Shown in pieces: positions 44,008-54,080 of a DNA stretch of 64,000 bases. The DNA comes from Prodigiosinella aquatilis (GTDB lineage: Bacteria > Pseudomonadota > Gammaproteobacteria > Enterobacterales > Enterobacteriaceae), in contig CP128857.1 of the NCBI GenBank assembly GCA_030388725.1, positions 2,666,001 to 2,730,000 of the forward strand. Direction: 5' to 3'. The position numbers and the translations under genes are program-made. Every line of letters starts with the position of its first letter. Position 1 is the stretch's first letter. The notes beneath the pieces are model-generated. The model was given only the letters and a program-made list of their open reading frames with translations. It was not told where the DNA came from and searched no databases.

Positions 44008-47000
44008 ATGCCTGAACAATATCGTTATACGTTGCCATGCAAAATGGGTGAGCAACGCCTGCTGGGACAACTGACTGGCGCTGCCTGCGCCGTAGAATGT
44101 GCCGAAATCATTGAACGCCATACCGGGTTGGTCGTGCTCATCGCCCCTGATATGCAAAATGCCTTGCGGTTACGGGATGAGGTTCAGCAATTTACCGAAC
44201 ATCCGGTCATCACACTGCCTGACTGGGAAACGCTACCTTACGATAGCTTCTCTCCTCATCAGGAAATTATCTCAAGTCGTTTATCCACGCTGTATCAGTT
44301 ACCAACATTGAAACGCGGCGTACTGATTCTGCCGATCAACACCCTGATGCAGAAAGTATGCCCGCATTCGTTCCTGCATGGTCATGCGCTGGTCTTGAAA
44401 CAAGGGCAGCACCTGTCACGGGACAGGTTACGGTCACAACTGGAGCAGGCGGGTTATCGCAGTGTCGACCAAGTGATGGAGCACGGTGAGTTTGCCACCC
44501 GGGGAGCCTTGCTGGACTTGTTTCCGATGGGAAGTGAAGAACCCTTCCGCATCGATTTTTTCGACGACGAAATCGATAGTCTGCGTCTGTTTGATATCGA
44601 TACCCAGCGCACACTGAGTGAAGTCAGCCATATTAACCTGCTGCCCGCACATGAATTTCCGACTGACAAAACAGCAATCGAGCTGTTCCGTAGTCAGTGG
44701 CGCGAGCAGTTTGATGTCCGCCGTGATGCCGAACATATCTACCAGCAAGTCAGTAAAAATAGCTGGCCGGCGGGTATTGAATACTGGCAGCCGCTGTTTT
44801 TCAACCAGCCTTTACCGTCGTTGTTCAGCTATCTTCCGGATAACTCGCTGATCGTAAACAGTGGCGATATCCAACAAAGTGCGGAGCGTTTCTGGCTGGA
44901 TATCCAGCAGCGCTTTGAAAACCGCCGCATTGACCCCATGCGTCCATTGTTGTCACCCGACGTATTATGGCTACCGGTTGACGTCCTGTTCGGGGAGTTG
45001 AAAAACTGGCCACGCGTACAACTTCGTACCGATACACTGCCACACAAAACCGCTAACGTGAACCTGGGCTACCAGTCTCTGCCCGATCTTGCAGTCCAGC
45101 ATCAGCTCAAGGCTCCGCTGGATGCGTTACGCCGCTTTGTGGAACAGTTTACCGGTCAGATTATCTTCTCCGTAGAAAGCGAAGGCCGCCGTGAAACCTT
45201 GCAGGAACTGCTGTCCCGCATCAAGCTGGCACCCTCTCCTATTACCCGTCTGGAACAGGCTAAAACCAAAGGCCCTTATCTACTGATTGGGGCCAGCGAA
45301 CACGGCTTTATTGACACGCTACGTCAGCGAGCGCTGATCTGCGAAAGCGATATGCTGGGAGAACGCGTCAGCCGTCGTCGTCAAGATAATCGACGTACCA
45401 TCAATGCCGATACACTGATCCGTAATCTGGCCGAGTTACGTCCCGGTCAGCCGGTAGTTCATCTGGAGCATGGAGTTGGACGTTATGCTGGTCTGACCAC
45501 GTTGGAAACGGGTGGCATCAAAGCTGAATATCTGATTCTGAATTACGCCGGAGCGGACAAGCTCTATGTTCCGGTATCCTCCCTGCATCTGATCAGTCGT
45601 TATGCTGGCGGTGCCGACGACAGTGCCCCACTGCACAAGCTGGGCGGCGACGCCTGGGTACGCGCCCGACAGAAAGCAGCAGAAAAAGTACGCGATGTCG
45701 CGGCCGAGTTGCTGGATATCTATGCACAGCGAGCCGCCAAGAGCGGTTTTGCCTTTAAGCATGATAAACAGCAGTATCAGTTGTTCTGTCAGGGATTTCC
45801 GTTTGAAACCACACCCGATCAGGAACAAGCCATCAACGCGGTGTTGAGTGATATGTGCCGTCCGCTGGCGATGGACCGTCTGGTGTGCGGTGATGTGGGA
45901 TTCGGTAAAACCGAAGTGGCTATGCGTGCCGCGTTTCTGGCCATAGAAAACCATAAACAGGTTGCGGTGCTGGTACCTACGACACTGCTGGCTCAGCAGC
46001 ACTATGACAATTTCCTCGATCGCTTTGCCAACTGGCCGGTAAAAATCGAGATGCTCTCCCGTTTCCGCAGCCAGCGTGAACAAACCAAGATACTGGAACA
46101 GACGCTGGACGGGAAAGTCGACATTCTGATCGGCACCCACAAGTTGTTGCAGAGTGATGTGCACTGGCACGATCTCGGCTTGCTGATCGTAGATGAAGAA
46201 CACCGCTTTGGTGTCCGACACAAAGAGCGCATTAAAGCTATGCGTGCCGATGTGGATATCCTGACACTGACCGCCACACCAATTCCCCGCACGCTAAACA
46301 TGGCAATGAGTGGTATGCGTGATCTGTCTATTATCGCCACCCCACCGGCGCGACGTCTGGCGGTGAAAACGTTCGTGCGTGAATATGACAGTCTGGTAGT
46401 GAAGGAAGCGATCCTGCGTGAAATTCTGCGTGGTGGTCAGGTGTATTATCTCTATAACGATGTCGAAAATATTGAAAAGGCGGCGCAACGTCTGAATGAA
46501 CTGGTGCCGGAAGCTCGCATCACCATCGGACATGGTCAGATGCGTGAACGCGATCTGGAACGCGTCATGAACGATTTCCATCATCAGCGTTTCAATGTGC
46601 TGGTATGTACTACTATTATTGAAACCGGTATCGACATTCCCAGCGCCAACACCATCATCATCGAGCGGGCCGACCATTTTGGTCTGGCACAATTGCACCA
46701 GTTACGCGGACGCGTGGGGCGCTCTCACCATCAAGCATACGCCTATCTGCTGACGCCGAATCCCAAAGCAATGAGTGTCGATGCACACAAACGCCTCGAA
46801 GCCATTGCCTCGCTGGAAGATTTGGGCGCCGGTTTTGCGCTGGCCACTCACGATTTGGAAATTCGTGGTGCCGGTGAATTGCTGGGGGAAGATCAAAGCG
46901 GCCAGATGGAAAGTGTCGGGTTTTCACTGTATATGGAACTGCTGGAAAGTGCTGTCGAATCGCTCAAAGCAGGCCGCGAACCCTCATTGGAAGATCTCAT

Positions 47001-47457
47001 CAGCAGTCAGACCGATGTGGAACTACGCTTGCCGGCGCTCTTGCCTGATGGCTTCATCCCGGATGTAAATACCCGGCTCTCATTCTATAAGCGTATCGCC
47101 AGCGCCAAACAAACAAACGAGCTGGATGATCTAAAAGTCGAGCTAATTGATCGCTTTGGACAACTGCCAGATGCCACCCGCAGCCTGCTGCAGATTGCCG
47201 CGCTACGCCAGCAGGCACGTAAACTTGGAATTAAACGAATTGAAAGTAACGAAAAAGGCGGTTTTATCGAATTTAGTCAAAATAACTGTGTTGATCCCAC
47301 ACACCTGATTGGTTTGCTACAACGGGAACCCAAGGTTTATCGGCTGGATGGCCCTGCACGGTTAAAATTTGTCAAGGATTTGACTGACCGCCAGCAACGT
47401 CTTGAATTTATCGACAATCTATTGGGAAATATGGCACAACACACTTGTGCAGTATGA
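44008..47457 (+). CDS. mfd: Transcription-repair coupling factor Mfd
   Basis: DNA translocase that removes stalled RNA polymerase from damaged template and recruits UvrA. The 1149 residues match E. coli (1148). It has the UvrB-homology module at the N-terminus (LPDWETLPYDSFSPHQEIISSRL), the RNA polymerase-interacting domain (QPVVHLEHGVGRYAG near 485), and the RecG-like motor with GDVGFGKTEVAMRAAF near 630, DEEH near 730, TLTATPIPRTLNMAMSG and HQLRGRVGRSHH near 905, plus the C-terminal TRCF domain. It starts at MPEQYRYTLP, as in E. coli. Confidence 0.98.
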   Translation: MPEQYRYTLPCKMGEQRLLGQLTGAACAVECAEIIERHTGLVVLIAPDMQNALRLRDEVQQFTEHPVITLPDWETLPYDSFSPHQEIISSRLSTLYQLPTLKRGVLILPINTLMQKVCPHSFLHGHALVLKQGQHLSRDRLRSQLEQAGYRSVDQVMEHGEFATRGALLDLFPMGSEEPFRIDFFDDEIDSLRLFDIDTQRTLSEVSHINLLPAHEFPTDKTAIELFRSQWREQFDVRRDAEHIYQQVSKNSWPAGIEYWQPLFFNQPLPSLFSYLPDNSLIVNSGDIQQSAERFWLDIQQRFENRRIDPMRPLLSPDVLWLPVDVLFGELKNWPRVQLRTDTLPHKTANVNLGYQSLPDLAVQHQLKAPLDALRRFVEQFTGQIIFSVESEGRRETLQELLSRIKLAPSPITRLEQAKTKGPYLLIGASEHGFIDTLRQRALICESDMLGERVSRRRQDNRRTINADTLIRNLAELRPGQPVVHLEHGVGRYAGLTTLETGGIKAEYLILNYAGADKLYVPVSSLHLISRYAGGADDSAPLHKLGGDAWVRARQKAAEKVRDVAAELLDIYAQRAAKSGFAFKHDKQQYQLFCQGFPFETTPDQEQAINAVLSDMCRPLAMDRLVCGDVGFGKTEVAMRAAFLAIENHKQVAVLVPTTLLAQQHYDNFLDRFANWPVKIEMLSRFRSQREQTKILEQTLDGKVDILIGTHKLLQSDVHWHDLGLLIVDEEHRFGVRHKERIKAMRADVDILTLTATPIPRTLNMAMSGMRDLSIIATPPARRLAVKTFVREYDSLVVKEAILREILRGGQVYYLYNDVENIEKAAQRLNELVPEARITIGHGQMRERDLERVMNDFHHQRFNVLVCTTIIETGIDIPSANTIIIERADHFGLAQLHQLRGRVGRSHHQAYAYLLTPNPKAMSVDAHKRLEAIASLEDLGAGFALATHDLEIRGAGELLGEDQSGQMESVGFSLYMELLESAVESLKAGREPSLEDLISSQTDVELRLPALLPDGFIPDVNTRLSFYKRIASAKQTNELDDLKVELIDRFGQLPDATRSLLQIAALRQQARKLGIKRIESNEKGGFIEFSQNNCVDPTHLIGLLQREPKVYRLDGPARLKFVKDLTDRQQRLEFIDNLLGNMAQHTCAV

Positions 47458-47549
47458 CGTTTTTCATCAAAACTATCATGGTTTAATTCAAGTCGGCGTT
47501 ACAAGCGCCGATATAGCAAGACAAGAAGGTTGGTAGAGGCCATGAATAG

Positions 47550-49055
47550 ATGAATAAACTAATTGCTTCTTTAACCTTTTTAACGATGCTAATCATCGGG
47601 GTGGGGATTATTTATTATCAGGATTATCAGGCTGATTATAAATTAGCGGCATCTAATGCTGAGGAAGCTGTCAATAATATTGAAAAGGTTATTAATGAAG
47701 CGCAACAGACGGCTGAACTCAGCATCCCCTTGCTGAGGCGATCCTGTACCCCCGACGTCATCAGAAAGCTCAATATGATGGCGGCCAGAGAGAGTCATCT
47801 GAGAACCGTAAGCCTGATTAAAGACAATGTGGTTTATTGCTCCTCGTTATTTGGTGTAGACCATCGCCCGGCAATGCTGGAACGTTTTTATAAAGGCCAA
47901 CTGGCGTTATTAGCCGGCAACACAGTTACGCCAAATACCCCCTTGTTGATGTACCTGAAAACCACCCCTAACGGTAGTGTGGGAATAGGCATTCATGTCC
48001 CCCCCCTCATCAGCGTACTTAATTTTCTCAGTAAGCGACGGAGCTTGTATATGCAAGCTGGCTATACCTGGATTTCCGTTGACGGTAAAGTGATGCCATT
48101 CAATCCGGACAATCATCGTAATTTTGTTATCATCCCGTCCAACCGATATCATTTTGCCGTTTTATTCTCTTCCGCCGATGACTATTCGCTTAACGATTTC
48201 TGGCATCAGGAAAAAATGACATTCCTGGTTATTTTGCTGATTTCACTCAGTTCCGGGGTTTTGACTTATAAATACTTAACACAAAACAAATCACCTTATG
48301 ATGAAATAAAAAGAGCCATTCGAAATCAGGAAATCATTCCTTTCTATCAACCGGTAATAACTACCGAGTCACGCGAAATATATGGTTTTGAGGTACTGGC
48401 CAGGTGGAATCATCCCCGAACAGGAATTATATCTCCGGACGTATTTATTCCATTGTGCGAACAAAGTGGTCTGATTATTCCTTTGACGCGGTCACTAATG
48501 AACCGTGTCATCCAGGATCTCAGTTTTTATCTGGATAAGCTGCCCGACGGCTTGCACATTGGCATTAATATCAGCGCACAGCATTGTCAATACGATGATT
48601 TTATCACCGATTGCCAGAATTTCATGGATGCGCTCGGTGATAAAAAAATTCGGTTGATGGTTGAAATTACCGAACGTGAAAAAATTGATATCACCCCGGA
48701 AACTATTTCATTTTTCAAAAAGCTGAGTGCAGCAGGTATTTTGATCGCACTGGATGACTTTGGTACTGGATATTCAAATTTTGACTATCTCAGAAAGCTA
48801 CAAGTAAATATCATCAAAATTGATAAATCATTTGTCAGTATGATTAATCGAGAAGACCCGCAAGCCAGCGTACTGGTGAACTGCGTCATTGATATGGCAC
48901 AGAAAATGCGATTAGTAACTATCGCCGAAGGCGTAGAAACTGAATTTCAGGCTGAGTTTCTTTCCAGCAGAAAAATTGATTTTCTACAGGGTTACCTGTT
49001 TTCAATACCCATGCCTTTTGCTGAATTGGTAAAAACATGGCTGGATAAACCGTAG
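47550..49055 (+). CDS. Membrane c-di-GMP phosphodiesterase with CSS sensor domain
   Basis: A 501-residue protein with an N-terminal membrane helix (ASLTFLTMLIIGVGIIYYQ), a periplasmic CSS-motif domain (residues about 25-225; VVYCSSLFG near 95 plus an earlier cysteine in RRSCTP), a second helix (FLVILLISLSSGVLTYKYL) and a cytoplasmic EAL domain. EAL catalytic residues are kept in the form EVLARW, with NISAQH, EITEREKID, DDFGTGYSNF and IAEGVET. CSS-EAL enzymes are activated when DsbA/DsbB redox control or proteolysis changes the periplasmic domain. The E. coli ycfJ-mfd interval has no such gene, so it is accessory cargo. Which E. coli Pde it most resembles I cannot say. Confidence 0.93.
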   Translation: MNKLIASLTFLTMLIIGVGIIYYQDYQADYKLAASNAEEAVNNIEKVINEAQQTAELSIPLLRRSCTPDVIRKLNMMAARESHLRTVSLIKDNVVYCSSLFGVDHRPAMLERFYKGQLALLAGNTVTPNTPLLMYLKTTPNGSVGIGIHVPPLISVLNFLSKRRSLYMQAGYTWISVDGKVMPFNPDNHRNFVIIPSNRYHFAVLFSSADDYSLNDFWHQEKMTFLVILLISLSSGVLTYKYLTQNKSPYDEIKRAIRNQEIIPFYQPVITTESREIYGFEVLARWNHPRTGIISPDVFIPLCEQSGLIIPLTRSLMNRVIQDLSFYLDKLPDGLHIGINISAQHCQYDDFITDCQNFMDALGDKKIRLMVEITEREKIDITPETISFFKKLSAAGILIALDDFGTGYSNFDYLRKLQVNIIKIDKSFVSMINREDPQASVLVNCVIDMAQKMRLVTIAEGVETEFQAEFLSSRKIDFLQGYLFSIPMPFAELVKTWLDKP

Positions 49056-49223
49056 ATTGAAGACACGCGACAACGATAAACAAGCCTCAGTGAAGATACA
49101 CCCTAAGTGCAGCCCTCTGACACCTTATTATCAAAACAGATATTTATCAGTCATCCATCTTTACAACTGCCTCTTTAAAGCGGTAAATTCCCGCCCCTTC
49201 TCTAATGGCATGGGGATATAACA

Positions 49224-50579
49224 ATGTTTGTGGGTTTTGATTATGGCACGGCAAACTGCTCTGTCGCGGTAATGGACCAGGGTACACCACGGCTACTTCC
49301 ATTGGAAAACGGTTCACCCTATATGCCGTCGATGCTTTGTGCGCCAATGCGAGAAGCCGTCAGTGAATGGCTATGGCGTCACCATCAGGTGCCTGCCGAC
49401 GGGGAAAATGCGCAATTATTACAGCGGGCGATCAACCTTAACCGCGAAGAGGATATTCACGTTCACTCCGGTAGTGTTCAGTTTGGCCAAGCCTCACTGT
49501 CACACTATATGGACGACCCGCAAGAAGTCTGGTTTGTTAAATCGCCGAAATCCTTTCTTGGCGCCATTGGCTTGAAAGTACAACAGGTGGCTCTGTTTGA
49601 AGACCTGGTCTGCGCCATGATGCTGCATATCCGCCTACAGGCTGAGCGACAGCTCGGTGATAACATTAATCGTGCTGTAATTGGTCGTCCGATTAATTTT
49701 CAAGGTATCGGCGGCGAAGAATCCAACCAGCAAGCGCAAGGTATTCTGGCGCGGGCCGCACAACGTGCCGGATTTCAGGATGTGGTGTTTCAATTTGAAC
49801 CGGTCGCAGCCGGGCTGGATTTTGAGGCCACGCTGCACGAAGAGAAACGCGTGCTGGTAGTGGATATCGGCGGCGGTACCACCGATTGCTCAATGCTATT
49901 GATGGGACCAAACTGGCACCGGAAACACGAACGTCAGCAGAGTTTGCTCGGGCACAGCGGCTGCCGGGTTGGTGGTAACGATCTGGATATTATGCTGGCT
50001 TTCAAACAACTTTGCCCGTTGCTCGGGATGAATGGCAGCACGGAAAAAGGGACAGCATTGCCGATTCTGCCTTGGTGGAATGCCGTTGCCATTAATGATG
50101 TACCGGCACAAAGCGAATTTTACAGTGCGGCATGTGGGAAGCTTCTGCGCGACCTGATTCGTGACGCCCACGAACCTGAGCAGGTAAAACGATTATTGAC
50201 CGTCTGGCAACAAAAGCTGAGTTATCGGTTGGTACGTGTGGCTGAAGAGCACAAGATTGCGCTTTCGGCGAGTGAAACCACACTGGCTGATTTGCCCTTC
50301 ATTGCACCCGATCTGACAACCCGGATCTCCACTAGTCAGTTGAAAGAGGCAATTGTCCAGCCGCTGGAACATATCAAGCAGCAGATTGCGCTGGTGCAGA
50401 AAGACGGACAGACTCGACCGGATGTCATTTATCTGACAGGCGGCAGCGCCCGCTCACCGCTGTTGCGCGACGCCGTACAGCAGTGTCTGCCCGGCATCCC
50501 GATTGCCAGTGGCGATGATTTCGGTTCTGTCACCGCAGGCCTGGCCCGCTGGGCGGAAATTGTGTTCCGGGAAGCATAA
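49224..50579 (+). CDS. yegD: Hsp70-like chaperone YegD
   Basis: A 451-residue protein with an Hsp70/actin ATPase fold and no substrate-binding domain, the same length as E. coli YegD (450). It begins MFVGFDYGTANCSVAVMD (phosphate 1 motif) and has IGRPINFQGIGGEESN, VVFQFEPVAAGLDFEA, the phosphate 2 motif LVVDIGGGTTDCSML near residue 215 and the adenosine motif VIYLTGGSARSPLLRDAV near 408. Its clients are unknown. In E. coli it stands far from mfd, near alkA, so its place here is part of the accessory insertion. It converges with the acetyltransferase gene. Confidence 0.94.
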   Translation: MFVGFDYGTANCSVAVMDQGTPRLLPLENGSPYMPSMLCAPMREAVSEWLWRHHQVPADGENAQLLQRAINLNREEDIHVHSGSVQFGQASLSHYMDDPQEVWFVKSPKSFLGAIGLKVQQVALFEDLVCAMMLHIRLQAERQLGDNINRAVIGRPINFQGIGGEESNQQAQGILARAAQRAGFQDVVFQFEPVAAGLDFEATLHEEKRVLVVDIGGGTTDCSMLLMGPNWHRKHERQQSLLGHSGCRVGGNDLDIMLAFKQLCPLLGMNGSTEKGTALPILPWWNAVAINDVPAQSEFYSAACGKLLRDLIRDAHEPEQVKRLLTVWQQKLSYRLVRVAEEHKIALSASETTLADLPFIAPDLTTRISTSQLKEAIVQPLEHIKQQIALVQKDGQTRPDVIYLTGGSARSPLLRDAVQQCLPGIPIASGDDFGSVTAGLARWAEIVFREA

Positions 50580-50633
50580 ATCAAACTAGCTGGCTAATGC
50601 CAATAGCAGCTACAGCTTCTGCCATTCTCTCTC

Positions 50634-50663
50634 AGGCGTTCAGACTATGGGGTCTGAACGCCT
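50634..50663. terminator. Bidirectional terminator between yegD and the acetyltransferase gene
   Basis: AGGCGTTCAGA and TCTGAACGCCT form a perfect 11-base-pair stem with an eight-base loop in the gap between the two convergent genes. The T tract on plus is delayed (GAGTTTTTTGC). Confidence 0.65.
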
Positions 50664-50708
50664 TATATCGTGAACTGAGTTTTTTGCTAATTGTGGATTT
50701 GAATTATT

Positions 50709-51518
50709 TCATAATGGAGAAGCTAACGAGTCAAACCAGTGTTGAACGTTATAATCTTCCGGCAAACAGATTCCGAGATGGTGGCTTAAGCACTCAATAT
50801 AACGGCTACAATCCGTAATGACGTTTTCAGTTCTGTTGCCCTGCCGCGTAATAATTAATTGATTATCCGACAACGTTATTCGACCATCTTCCGTTACCCG
50901 ACTACAAATCGATTTTTTCGTAAACAACGATTGAGAGGATGTTTGATGATAATCGGCCATAACCGCGAAATCATCCAACTGCCAGGGATGTAAATCAAAA
51001 ATATACAACGGTGCCCAGTCGACATGCGGTTTCTTTTGTAACAACTGATAGCCATCATCAAAAGGAATAATTTTATAGCTCGCGGCATCTTCATGAGAAA
51101 CCGTTCCATCCAGTAAAAGCGGAATACAAAATGAATCACCAAAACTCACATCAGCGATGAGCGTCTGGTTATCCAGATCAACCAGTAAAAGCAGATGGTC
51201 AAAATAAGCGCCATATCCTTCAACATTAAATACCCGGCCAGATAGCAACTGCGTAGTAAAACCCAGGGTTTTTAATAACAGGTAGAAGCCATAATTTAGT
51301 TCATAACAGAAACCACCGCGTCCATTTTCAATAACTTTTTTATAAATAGCGGATTGACTCAGTGTTATCTTTCTTTTAAAAACCACATCCAGATTTTCAA
51401 ACGGGATATTTCTGAGATGAGCGATATGCAGAGTTCGTAATAACAATAACGGTTCTGAAGGCAGTGAATCAACGCCAATTCTCTGGAGATAACAATGTAA
51501 TTGTGTGCTATCCAGCAT
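50709..51518 (-). CDS. Arylamine N-acetyltransferase
   Basis: A 269-residue cytoplasmic enzyme of the NAT family that moves acetyl from acetyl-CoA to arylamines, arylhydroxylamines or hydrazines. The catalytic triad is visible: cysteine in RGGFCYELN near residue 70, histidine in FDHLLLLVDL near 108, and aspartate in IADVSFGDSF near 123. The N-terminal block HLRNIPFENLDV is also typical. It resembles E. coli NhoA (NatA) in length. The start follows GAGGATGAAAA. It is flanked by convergent yegD and the GH31 gene on the same strand, 165 bases away; no functional tie is evident. Confidence 0.93.
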   Translation of the reverse strand: MLDSTQLHCYLQRIGVDSLPSEPLLLLRTLHIAHLRNIPFENLDVVFKRKITLSQSAIYKKVIENGRGGFCYELNYGFYLLLKTLGFTTQLLSGRVFNVEGYGAYFDHLLLLVDLDNQTLIADVSFGDSFCIPLLLDGTVSHEDAASYKIIPFDDGYQLLQKKPHVDWAPLYIFDLHPWQLDDFAVMADYHQTSSQSLFTKKSICSRVTEDGRITLSDNQLIITRQGNRTENVITDCSRYIECLSHHLGICLPEDYNVQHWFDSLASPL

Positions 51519-51683
51519 TTTTCATCCTCGATAAGCCGGTTAATCTCACTCATTATCTCAGATAATAACGCCGACGATCATATTGATAAACCTGCAACTT
51601 TCTATTTTACGACTGCAATTGGAATAAGAAACGCGTTGACCTATGCTAGCGTAACGCGTTCCTCTACAACAATGGACTATTAC

Positions 51684-54047
51684 TCAGAGAGAATAACAAT
51701 CGGTTTTACGCGAGTTAATGTACAGTTGCCGTTTTTCTCCCGGTGGCAATTGCAGTGTAATGTGCTGCCAAGCCGGATGGAAATTGCCCTTCGGGGTGAA
51801 ACAAACATCAATACGCTGGCTATCACACGTCATTTCCCAGTACAGCCATAATGCATCTCCCTGCCGCCAACGATGGGTTTCTCCATCATCTTCAAACAAC
51901 ACGCCACGCTGTTGCCCTGCAGCAAGTGGTGGGAATACCAAAAACGCTCGCTGGTCATCATCGGCCTGGCAAACAAAGCGCGTCCGTGCAGCAACCGGAA
52001 TCATAGCCCCGGCCCTTACCATCAACGGTAAACGTTCCAATGGCGCATCCAGTGTTATCGCTTGTCCCCCGCTGTACCATTGACCACTATAAAATTCATA
52101 CCAGCCGGTCTCATTATCCGGCAGATAGACCTGACGTTGTCGTTGTCCCGGTTCTACCACACTGGCAACCAGCAGATCCCGTCCCAACATGAAGTCATCG
52201 GTTTCGACAAACGTCTGTAAATCATGCTCATGATCGAGAAAGGTCGCGCGCAGCATAGGTTCATCTTCGGCGCTGGCCAGCCACAACAACGTATAAAAGT
52301 ATGGTAACAACCGGTAGCGCAGCATGATGGCATCACGAATGATTGGTGTTACCGCCGGATACATCCACGGCTCATTGACCGTACCATCGTCATGCCACGA
52401 ATGAATGGTAAAGCGTGGATGCATAATCCCGTTTTGTACCCAACGCACAAACAGTTCCGCATCCGGTTGATGCCCGGAGAATCCCCCAACGTCATGGCCG
52501 ATGTTATATAACCCCGACAGGCTCATTCCAATTCCCATACGGGTGTTATAACGCAGCGTCTGCCAACTGGTACGATTATCGCCACTCCAGGTCTGGACAT
52601 AACGTTGCATTCCCGCACAACCAGAGCGAGAAATCAGATAAGGACGTAACTGTGGGGAAAACCGTTGCTGAGCTTCCAGTGAGGCCCGCATCATCAGTAA
52701 TGGCATAACAGGTCGGATATGTTTGATGGCAATTTCTTCACCAAACCCGTGACAACGAGCCTCTTTGTCCCAGACTTCAAATTCATTATTGTCATTCCAG
52801 GTCGAATCTATGCCATTTTCCAACAATTGGAGCGTGATGTTCTCTTGCCACCATGCCACCGTCGCCGGATTGGTGAAGTCGAGATGGGAACCTTCATCAT
52901 CCCAGAAACTGGAACGCTCGGGAGCGTCACAATCGGCATCACGGATGAACAAGCCTTGTGAGGCGACCTCCTGATACCGTGGATGATCCTGTAACAGGCA
53001 AGGTTTGATATTAGCGGCAAGTTTGATGCCCGCATCATGAAAGGCTTGCGACATAATCTGCGGGCTCGGCACTTTGTCCCGATTCCAGTGAAAAACATAG
53101 CGCTTGCTACCGATCGAAGTATATCCGGAAGAGAGTTGAAACGAATCACAGGGAATATCGTGTTGTTGACACAACGCGATAAACTTCATTAGCTGCTGCT
53201 GAGCATCAGGCGCATCGGTATAGTGCATAGTTGAGCCACTGTATCCCAGACTCCATTTAGGTCCGAACAGGGTTTTCCCGGTCAACCGGACAAATGCTTT
53301 AGTCACCGCCAGAATTTGGGGGCCGAGAAACAGATAGTAATCCAGATCGCCGGCTTGTGCCTGATAGCGTCGGTATGGCTGATGGTAATTGTCGATTTCA
53401 TTGCCCAAATCGAGCCATGTCGTGCTGAGGTTGTCATAAAAAACACCAAAACTGACGTTTCTACGGTGAGTAATGGTAAAGGGAAGATGTTTATAGAGCG
53501 GATCCGTCGTTGCCGCGTTATACCCCATTGCATCCAGATTACGGAATTCAAACCGACGGCCCGTCCGATTGAGATCGCCGCTTTTCTCTCCCAAACCGTA
53601 GTAATGATCTTCAGGGAAACGGCGTTGATAATGCTCAACGCCATCACCATGTTGATTCAGCAGATACGCGCCGGTCGGCCGATCGGCGGCTAATGGCTGC
53701 CATTTGCCCTGCGAATCGCAATATTCCCACTCCAGCCCCAAAGGCTGATGAATCGTTATTCGCAGGCGATCAGTACTGAGTTGTAACTCACCATCCTGTT
53801 GTCGCAGGGAGAACCCTGGCAGACTAAATCCATCCGTACTTTCACGCGACCGCCCCTGCCACGGCACATCCTGCTGCGGTGCAATACTCCAGGTACGGTT
53901 CAGGTGTAACTTTCCATCCTGTTTAATTAATACCCGACATAGGCCAGGTTCAAGAACATAAAGTTGGAAAATATGCCTATCATCAACCAGTAACTCAATC
54001 CGATCAGCGGTTTGCTGATGGAATACCCAGTTTTTTAGTGTTTTCAT
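51684..54047 (-). CDS. Glycoside hydrolase family 31 alpha-glycosidase
   Basis: A 787-residue cytoplasmic enzyme with no signal peptide. The order is an N-terminal beta domain with HYYGLGEKSGDLNRTGRRFEF near 150, the TIM barrel with FGPKWSLGYSGSTMHY, the nucleophile aspartate in STWNDNNEFEVWD near residue 415, the acid/base aspartate in TWSGDNRTSW near 490, and the C-terminal beta domains with LLVASVVEPGQ. GH31 enzymes cleave alpha-glucosides, alpha-xylosides or related bonds; the exact substrate cannot be read. The gene follows the MFS transporter gene by 33 bases in the same operon, so it probably acts on an imported oligosaccharide or glycoside. LacI at 55.7 kb is the likely controller. 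Confidence 0.92.
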   Translation of the reverse strand: MKTLKNWVFHQQTADRIELLVDDRHIFQLYVLEPGLCRVLIKQDGKLHLNRTWSIAPQQDVPWQGRSRESTDGFSLPGFSLRQQDGELQLSTDRLRITIHQPLGLEWEYCDSQGKWQPLAADRPTGAYLLNQHGDGVEHYQRRFPEDHYYGLGEKSGDLNRTGRRFEFRNLDAMGYNAATTDPLYKHLPFTITHRRNVSFGVFYDNLSTTWLDLGNEIDNYHQPYRRYQAQAGDLDYYLFLGPQILAVTKAFVRLTGKTLFGPKWSLGYSGSTMHYTDAPDAQQQLMKFIALCQQHDIPCDSFQLSSGYTSIGSKRYVFHWNRDKVPSPQIMSQAFHDAGIKLAANIKPCLLQDHPRYQEVASQGLFIRDADCDAPERSSFWDDEGSHLDFTNPATVAWWQENITLQLLENGIDSTWNDNNEFEVWDKEARCHGFGEEIAIKHIRPVMPLLMMRASLEAQQRFSPQLRPYLISRSGCAGMQRYVQTWSGDNRTSWQTLRYNTRMGIGMSLSGLYNIGHDVGGFSGHQPDAELFVRWVQNGIMHPRFTIHSWHDDGTVNEPWMYPAVTPIIRDAIMLRYRLLPYFYTLLWLASAEDEPMLRATFLDHEHDLQTFVETDDFMLGRDLLVASVVEPGQRQRQVYLPDNETGWYEFYSGQWYSGGQAITLDAPLERLPLMVRAGAMIPVAARTRFVCQADDDQRAFLVFPPLAAGQQRGVLFEDDGETHRWRQGDALWLYWEMTCDSQRIDVCFTPKGNFHPAWQHITLQLPPGEKRQLYINSRKTDCYSL

Positions 54048-54080
54048 GCGTAACTCTTTTTCATTATGGCGATAGCAGAT

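Noticed and set aside
44434..44748. Antisense frames inside mfd
   Set aside because: They shadow a conserved long gene and show no family pattern.
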